DNA from: Ascidiimonas sp046199005
GTDB lineage: Bacteria > Bacteroidota > Bacteroidia > Flavobacteriales > Flavobacteriaceae
NCBI GenBank assembly: GCA_046199005.1
Contig: CP176050.1
Span: 1,116,001-1,180,000 of the forward strand
DNA: 64,000 nt
Direction: 5' to 3'
Shown here: one piece after another, positions 59,278 through 64,000 of the stretch
Numbering within the stretch: position 1 is the first letter of the stretch
How the letters are laid out: each line of letters begins with the position of its first letter
Position numbers and translations under genes: made by a program
The notes under the pieces: model-generated
Told to the model about the DNA's origin: nothing
The model's input: only the letters and a program-made list of their open reading frames with translations
Databases searched by the model: none

Positions 59278-60254
59278 AAAGTTATACAAATTTATTAATG
59301 CATTTTACTCAAAAGGAACACTTAACTTAACTTTGGATCAAGTAAATTTTGTGGGGAGTAAGATTTGTTATTTGAAATCTAGATGTCTTCTATGATTGGT
59401 TTTCATTTTTTTTGCTTGTCCAAAATAAACGAAACAAAAAAAAGGACACCTTCGCCTATACGTTTTTTGACAATGAAGTCAAAAACCAATTCCAAAACTT
59501 TGCGTCGCTACGTACCTTCGCTCCTGTTCTCAAAGCTTTTGTCTCCCATGCGCATGCTGGCTGCTCGCTGCAAACAGCCACTGGCTGTTTTCAAATCGCT
59601 CGCCCCCTCCTCAGGAATTCACTGCGTGGGGCTAGGTTTTACAGGGTTACAAATATATTCTCTTTATTACATGCTTAGCTCATGACTGTTGTTTAGTGAC
59701 TTCAAAGTACCAGAGTCTCAGTGGAGGTCTTATAAATAGTTATTTAATACACTGACGAGAAAGAAGACATCCAATAAAACATTTGCTTTTTAGTATTCAA
59801 CCGACCTATTTTCAATTACGTAGTAAAACAAGGTGGTTTGAAGCGTTGGCTAGAGGAAGCTGGCCAAAGAGTTTTCTGCGACAGCGAAAACGGTCTGGCT
59901 TGCGCTGAGCAAAACCGCCGTAAGTTTTCAAGAAATTTAAAAGTCAGTCTTGTCCCGACGCGATTCGGGATGGTAATTTCATCAAGGAAAAGAACGAGGA
60001 AGATTAAAAAAACCTAACATAAATTTTATTTCTGTATTGAAAAATAAAGTTTTAATCCCCGCAAAATTTAATTGACCCATTATTCGCGTAGTCCCCACAA
60101 AAAAAACATTAACCTCAACTTTTAAATCCGCCTCTAAAAAACCACTCAAACCTCCCCAGCGCTTTCAGGAAGCGGTTTAAGACATTATCATATATGTATA
60201 ATATTATAGTAATGTACAAAGAAATTCGTTGTTAGATCTCAGGAAAACAAGAGG
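59278..60254. other. Gene-free stretch with decayed repeats
   Basis: Nearly 1 kb without a convincing gene. Frames of 60-100 codons around 59400-59690 overlap in different frames and look like chance. The stretch includes GTCCCGACGCGATTCGGGA (59953-59971), a small palindrome, and ACACTGACGAGAAAGA (59751-59766), which recurs near 63465. It seems to be remnant DNA, not an operon. Confidence 0.45.
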
Positions 60255-61592
60255 TTAGGTAAGAACGATCCAGAGTAGGATGGTGATACTTAAGACGGTG
60301 ATGCCCTGAACTACTGTGAGGACTGAAAAGGATTTTCCGGTGGCTTTGGCGTCCATACCGCTAAACTGAGATACCACCCAAAAATAACTATCGTTATAGT
60401 GTGAGACCATCATCGCACCCCCTCCAATGGCTGCTACCGCCAGTGCAAATTCGATGGCGGAATCCCACCCAAATACGGGAAGCATGGGTGCTAATAGCGA
60501 GGAGGTGATCACCATGGCGCTGGTCGATGATCCTTGTGCGGTTTTCAGTACCGCGGCAATCACAAATACCAAAACCAACATCCCGATATCTGAACTGTTA
60601 CCCTCACCGATCCAATCGGCAATATCGGTCGCCAGCAGAGTGGCTTTAAGGACTCCGCCAAAAGCGCCTCCGGCCGCGGTAATAATCAAAATCGGCCCTG
60701 CAACATAAATGGCATCTTTAAACCATTGCGGGGTTTCCCCGGATTCTTTTGGTTTTAACAGGAACATCGCGAGCAGGGCTCCCAGAAAGATCGCTATAAC
60801 GGGTGTTCCTAAAAACGATAGCCAGTAGGGGAGGTAACCCAGGAACTTTCCGGTGGTCGCGGCAGCTATTAATAAAATGGGTAGGAGTAAGGGTAGCAGT
60901 GCTTTCCATAACGAAGGTAGTGCGGTGTTATCTTCCTGGCTTGTTTCGGAAACCGAAATCGCTTCGGTCTTAATACCTTTTCCGAGGCGTCTTGCAAAAA
61001 ACTGAGTGGTAAAAAGTACGGGAATGCTAATCGCAAGTCCTAACAGTATCATCGTTCCTAAATGATCGGAAGCGCCCAGATTACCCGCGGCGGCTATCGG
61101 ACCGGGAGTTGGCGGAATCAACGTATGGGTGGTATACAACCCGGAAGCCAGTGCCAGACTCAAACTGGCTTTGGATTCTTTACTCAGCGTACTCAGTTTA
61201 TCGGATAACCCGGATAGCAGAATGAATCCGCTATCACAAAAAACGGGGATACTCACCACGGCACCAATCAGCGACAGGGCAGGTAGCGTCCTTTTTTGAC
61301 CAAATAGGTTACTAATGGCCTGCGCAATACGTAAGGCACCTCCGGAGCGTTCCAGGTAAATACCGATCACACTCCCAAAGATCACGATGAGTCCGATCGC
61401 AGCCATTAATCCTGAGAATCCGCTTTCGATGGCGGTCAGGATGGTAGGTAAGGGCATTTGTACCGTGAATCCCAGATAAAAACAGGCAATAACTAGCGCG
61501 AGAAAGGGATGCAACTTAAATTTTGCTGTCAGTGCGATGATGAGTAAGATCGATGACAGGATAAGAAGCAGTAATGGGATTCCGCTGACCAT
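60255..61592 (-). CDS. GntP-family permease (gluconate or glycerate type)
   Basis: The 445-residue protein has about 12 helices and GntP signatures: FSGLMAAIGLIVIFGSVIG near 60-80, SIPVFCDSGFILLSGL near 115-130 and the THTLIPPTPGPIAAAGNLG loop near 155-173. The family imports gluconate, glycerate or related sugar acids with protons. It is 3 bp downstream of the DASS permease gene, so both are cotranscribed. No kinase or dehydrogenase for such substrates is seen nearby. G+C is visibly higher than in the modules. Confidence 0.88.
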   Translation of the reverse strand: MVSGIPLLLLILSSILLIIALTAKFKLHPFLALVIACFYLGFTVQMPLPTILTAIESGFSGLMAAIGLIVIFGSVIGIYLERSGGALRIAQAISNLFGQKRTLPALSLIGAVVSIPVFCDSGFILLSGLSDKLSTLSKESKASLSLALASGLYTTHTLIPPTPGPIAAAGNLGASDHLGTMILLGLAISIPVLFTTQFFARRLGKGIKTEAISVSETSQEDNTALPSLWKALLPLLLPILLIAAATTGKFLGYLPYWLSFLGTPVIAIFLGALLAMFLLKPKESGETPQWFKDAIYVAGPILIITAAGGAFGGVLKATLLATDIADWIGEGNSSDIGMLVLVFVIAAVLKTAQGSSTSAMVITSSLLAPMLPVFGWDSAIEFALAVAAIGGGAMMVSHYNDSYFWVVSQFSGMDAKATGKSFSVLTVVQGITVLSITILLWIVLT

Positions 61593-61595
61593 CGT

Positions 61596-63080
61596 TTATT
61601 TAGACTTTAAGGCTTCCGGAAAAACAAAAGGATCAAAGTCCCACAATACCGGAAGCAGGAAATAGGTGACCAGCGTGACGAGTATAATCGATAAGGTATT
61701 GAGCCAAACCCCGGTTTTTACCATATCCGGAATACGCAAATACCCCGAACCAAATACAATAGCGTTAGGCGGTGTCGCCACCGGAAGCATAAAAGCACAA
61801 GAGGCTGCGACGGTTACTCCTACCATAAGTACAAACGGATGTGCATTAAAAATAAGTGCTACAGGTACAATAACGGGTAAAAGCATGGAGGTGGTCGCCA
61901 GGTTGGAGGTTACTTCGGTTAGGAAATTCACCGCTGCCACTAAAATAAGGATCAATAGGAATAGGGAAACTCCTTGTATGGACACCAGCTGACTCCCGAT
62001 CCAGGCGGCGAGTCCGGTTGCGGAAAACCCCGATGCGAGTGAAAGTCCGCCACCATACAGCAATAAAATCCCCCAGGGCAGTTTTACGGCTTCTTCCCAG
62101 TTGAGTATTCGGCTCCGTTTGGCTTTTTTAACCGGGAGTAAAAAGAGGAGTATCGCAAAAAAGATAGCAATGATGGAATCGTCTATAGCGGGTAGTAAGG
62201 GTTTAAGGAGGTAGTCTCTTGACATCCAGCAGAATGCAGTTAACGCAAAAACGATGAGTACCGATCGTTCTTCGTAGGATATTTTTCCGAGTTGTTTTCG
62301 TAAGCGCTGTATCTCCGACCGACCTCCGGGCAAGCTTTTTTGTTTGAAAGTAAATGCGAATCTCGTAAGATACCACCAGCAGATAACGAGAAGCACGATC
62401 GAGATGGGCAATCCAAATTTCATCCACTGTAAAAAGGAGATCTCAATATTATAGGTATCCGAAAGGATTCCGCTTAATACCAGATTAGGCGGGGTGCCAA
62501 TAAGTGTTGCAATCCCCCCGATGGAAGCCGAATAGCCAATAGCTAGCATCAATGCCTTACCAAAGATCTTAGTTTCATTTTCAGGGGTTAGCGGATTGTC
62601 TTTTAATTGTGCGACGATGGCCATCCCAATGGGTAGCATCATCACGGCAGTCGCTGTATTGGAGATCCACATCGATAAAAATGCGGTGGCGACCATAAAG
62701 CCGAGGATAATACTTTTTACACTGGTACCGATAAGGTTGATGATATTTAAGGCAATTCGCCGATGCAGATTCCATTTTTCAATAGCGATCGCCAGAATAA
62801 ATCCGCCAATAAACAAAAAGATATATTTATGTCCGTACCCCGAGGTGGTCGTACTAAGGTCCAATGCTCCTGTTAAGGGAAAAAGAACGATAGGAAGAAG
62901 CGCCGTAACGGCTATGGGAACCACTTCGAGCGTCCACCAGATCGCGATCCAGGCGGTGGATGCCAGTACTGCATTGGCTTCATCGTTTAATCCTTCCGGA
63001 TGAAAAAAAAGCCGAATGTATGCAAAGAGTAGTGGCCCGAAGACCAGTCCAAATGCGCGCAGGTTTTTCTGTGTAAGCAT
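61596..63080 (-). CDS. DASS/SLC13-family sodium-coupled anion permease
   Basis: The 494-residue protein has about 12 membrane segments and the two SNT-type sodium motifs: MWISNTATAVMMLPIG near 137-152 and TSNLATTSMLLPVIVP near 395-410. SLC13 proteins carry dicarboxylates, citrate or sulfate. It starts the two-gene transporter unit; ATG 63080 follows MLTQKNLRAFG. Like its neighbour it is richer in G+C than the surrounding window. Confidence 0.88.
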   Translation of the reverse strand: MLTQKNLRAFGLVFGPLLFAYIRLFFHPEGLNDEANAVLASTAWIAIWWTLEVVPIAVTALLPIVLFPLTGALDLSTTTSGYGHKYIFLFIGGFILAIAIEKWNLHRRIALNIINLIGTSVKSIILGFMVATAFLSMWISNTATAVMMLPIGMAIVAQLKDNPLTPENETKIFGKALMLAIGYSASIGGIATLIGTPPNLVLSGILSDTYNIEISFLQWMKFGLPISIVLLVICWWYLTRFAFTFKQKSLPGGRSEIQRLRKQLGKISYEERSVLIVFALTAFCWMSRDYLLKPLLPAIDDSIIAIFFAILLFLLPVKKAKRSRILNWEEAVKLPWGILLLYGGGLSLASGFSATGLAAWIGSQLVSIQGVSLFLLILILVAAVNFLTEVTSNLATTSMLLPVIVPVALIFNAHPFVLMVGVTVAASCAFMLPVATPPNAIVFGSGYLRIPDMVKTGVWLNTLSIILVTLVTYFLLPVLWDFDPFVFPEALKSK

Positions 63081-63637
63081 GCAAGCCGTGGTTAGTAAGG
63101 TTGCTTAGGTTAAATATAGGGTATTTTATGAAAGTACTGTATTTCTTTGGTTAAATTGGTTTGTAATTGATGGCTAGGTTCTTTTCTAAGTGTATAACTT
63201 TCTACAGTATTTAATGATCACATAAAAAAATGGAGAACCACTCTTTCTCTTTTTCTTTTTTGCTTCTCCAGGGACAAGCGTTAAGAAAATAGTCTGTGAC
63301 TATTTTTAGCGCAGTAGCCAGCTGGCGCAATGGCAAAAAAAGGAGACTTTCTCGATAGGTGTTTTCAAAAGTTCTTCTAACTTTTGAAACCGCAAATAAC
63401 TTCCTAAAAAGTCTCTACCGAAGCTTCGGTACTTCGACTTTTCTTTACGTAAGTCATTCACTACACTGACGAGAAAGAGAACATCTAGCTACCATTCTAA
63501 ATTCAAAATCTAAGTAACGAAGCTCTCAGGGAGGTTTCTTCTATTATTTATGCTGCTAATATCTTTTTATCGTTCAATTTCAGCTTTGGGTAAAGACATA
63601 TCCTTCCTTATTTAGCAACCTGATCTAACGTAATAAA
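63081..63637. other. Gene-free stretch with repeat traces
   Basis: I find no gene. The stretch contains AATAGTCTGTGACTATT (63287-63303) and ACCGAAGCTTCGGT (63418-63431) palindromes, ACACTGACGAGAAAGA again (63463-63478) and CTCTCAGGGAGG, similar to a sequence at 59726-59737. Confidence 0.4.
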
Positions 63638-64000
63638 TTATAGTTTTTCACTTTGTGTTTTAAGTGCTGAATTCATTCTTTCGAATCCGGTTTTAGTATT
63701 TTTCAAATTGAAAAATCGTACCAAAAGTCCTTTAAATATTTCGTTTTGTTTGAAAATAGTAGTTCCGTTGTTTTTATCGATAAGTTCAAAAGTATGCGTA
63801 CCGTCAAAAAGTCCGTTGATAATAAATTTTCCCTTCCACTTTAGGATTTTATTTTTTTCAAATGCTAATACTTTAGGCTGAAATTTCATTTGGGACGAAT
63901 TAGGAGGCTGTATGCTGATCTTTAATTTTTTTCCAATCTCAAGCTTTCCTTCAAAGTGTTTAATAAACGGATTCCAATCAGGATATTCTTTTTGATTGGT
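63638..64000 (-). CDS. SRPBCC-family protein, 5' end outside window
   Basis: The frame stays open to the window edge at 64000, so the ATG at 63889 is internal. The visible 120 codons include YPDWNPFIKHFEGKLEIGKK and WKGKFIINGLFDGTHTFELI, followed by FKGLLVRFFN, the pattern of SRPBCC (polyketide cyclase/START-like) ligand-binding proteins. The missing N-terminus holds the first strand. Function is not clear. Confidence 0.8.
   Translation of the reverse strand, partial: TNQKEYPDWNPFIKHFEGKLEIGKKLKISIQPPNSSQMKFQPKVLAFEKNKILKWKGKFIINGLFDGTHTFELIDKNNGTTIFKQNEIFKGLLVRFFNLKNTKTGFERMNSALKTQSEKL

Noticed and set aside
59383..59685. Frames of 100 and 88 codons after the array
   Set aside because: They overlap in different phases on the same strand and show no domain or plausible composition; better seen as decayed DNA.

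Overview
The window looks like a chromosome segment of a marine-type member of the Flavobacteriaceae (Bacteroidota). The reasons are moderately AT-rich DNA, flavobacterial -7 boxes of the TAnnTTTG type before several genes, a short primary sigma factor, a type IX secretion gene (porT), a TamL-type Omp85 lipoprotein, a GLPGLI protein beside a TonB-dependent receptor, and a YpdA-type bacillithiol reductase. Species cannot be named from the sequence alone. No rRNA, tRNA or CRISPR array was seen.

Layout. 1-6.2 kb: end of a type II secretion/pilus-like cluster (pseudopilin-like fragment, GspF/PilC protein), a TonB-like protein, a ROK sugar kinase, a SYLF protein, a lipoprotein and an M90 peptidase; an intergenic repeat of about 97 bp occurs twice here. 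6.2-23.7 kb: core genes, mostly on the minus strand (ypdA, rpe, rpoD, an esterase, pnp, rpsO, accD, fbaA, tamL, an SPOUT methyltransferase, porT, ubiE, trkA-trkH), with clear terminators and several promoter boxes. 23.7-28.4 kb: a TonB-dependent receptor, a GLPGLI protein and a small secreted Cys peptide, then three tiny membrane-protein ORFs. 28.6-35.8 kb: a probable mannan/beta-glucan use locus (SGNH esterase, GH3, GH130 phosphorylase, SSS symporter, AraC regulator). 35.8-49.7 kb: sua5, an ECF sigma/membrane protein pair, an S41 lipoprotein, small VOC/ABM-like enzymes, a peptidoglycan-peptide recycling pair (NlpC/P60 and LD-carboxypeptidase) and DUF4386 proteins. 60.2-64 kb: a GntP permease and a DASS permease, noticeably richer in G+C, then a truncated SRPBCC gene.

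The most unusual part is 49.9-59.3 kb. Five consecutive modules, all with genes on the minus strand, are each bounded by a short inverted repeat that is private to the module (GTT...AAC type: GTTGTGTGC/GCACACAAC, GTTGTGC/GCACAAC, GTTCTGTCTC/GAGACAGAAC, GTTGTAGCCA/TGGCTACAAC; the first module matches only loosely). Between modules lie long imperfect palindromes of about 70-130 bp. This is the logic of integron gene cassettes, where the start of a cassette pairs with the outer arm of its own attC, but the core 7-mers do not fit the classical GTTRRRY consensus and no integrase is in the window. The cargo looks like phage defence: a reverse transcriptase with a partner protein, a membrane-anchored NACHT NTPase with a four-helix membrane protein, an Abi_C-type abortive infection protein, plus a Crp/Fnr regulator and a lipoprotein. 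One intact IS1182-type element and two decayed relatives sit in the junctions, each with its right end exactly 10 bp from a module boundary. This cassette-like array is the main candidate for a previously undescribed system.
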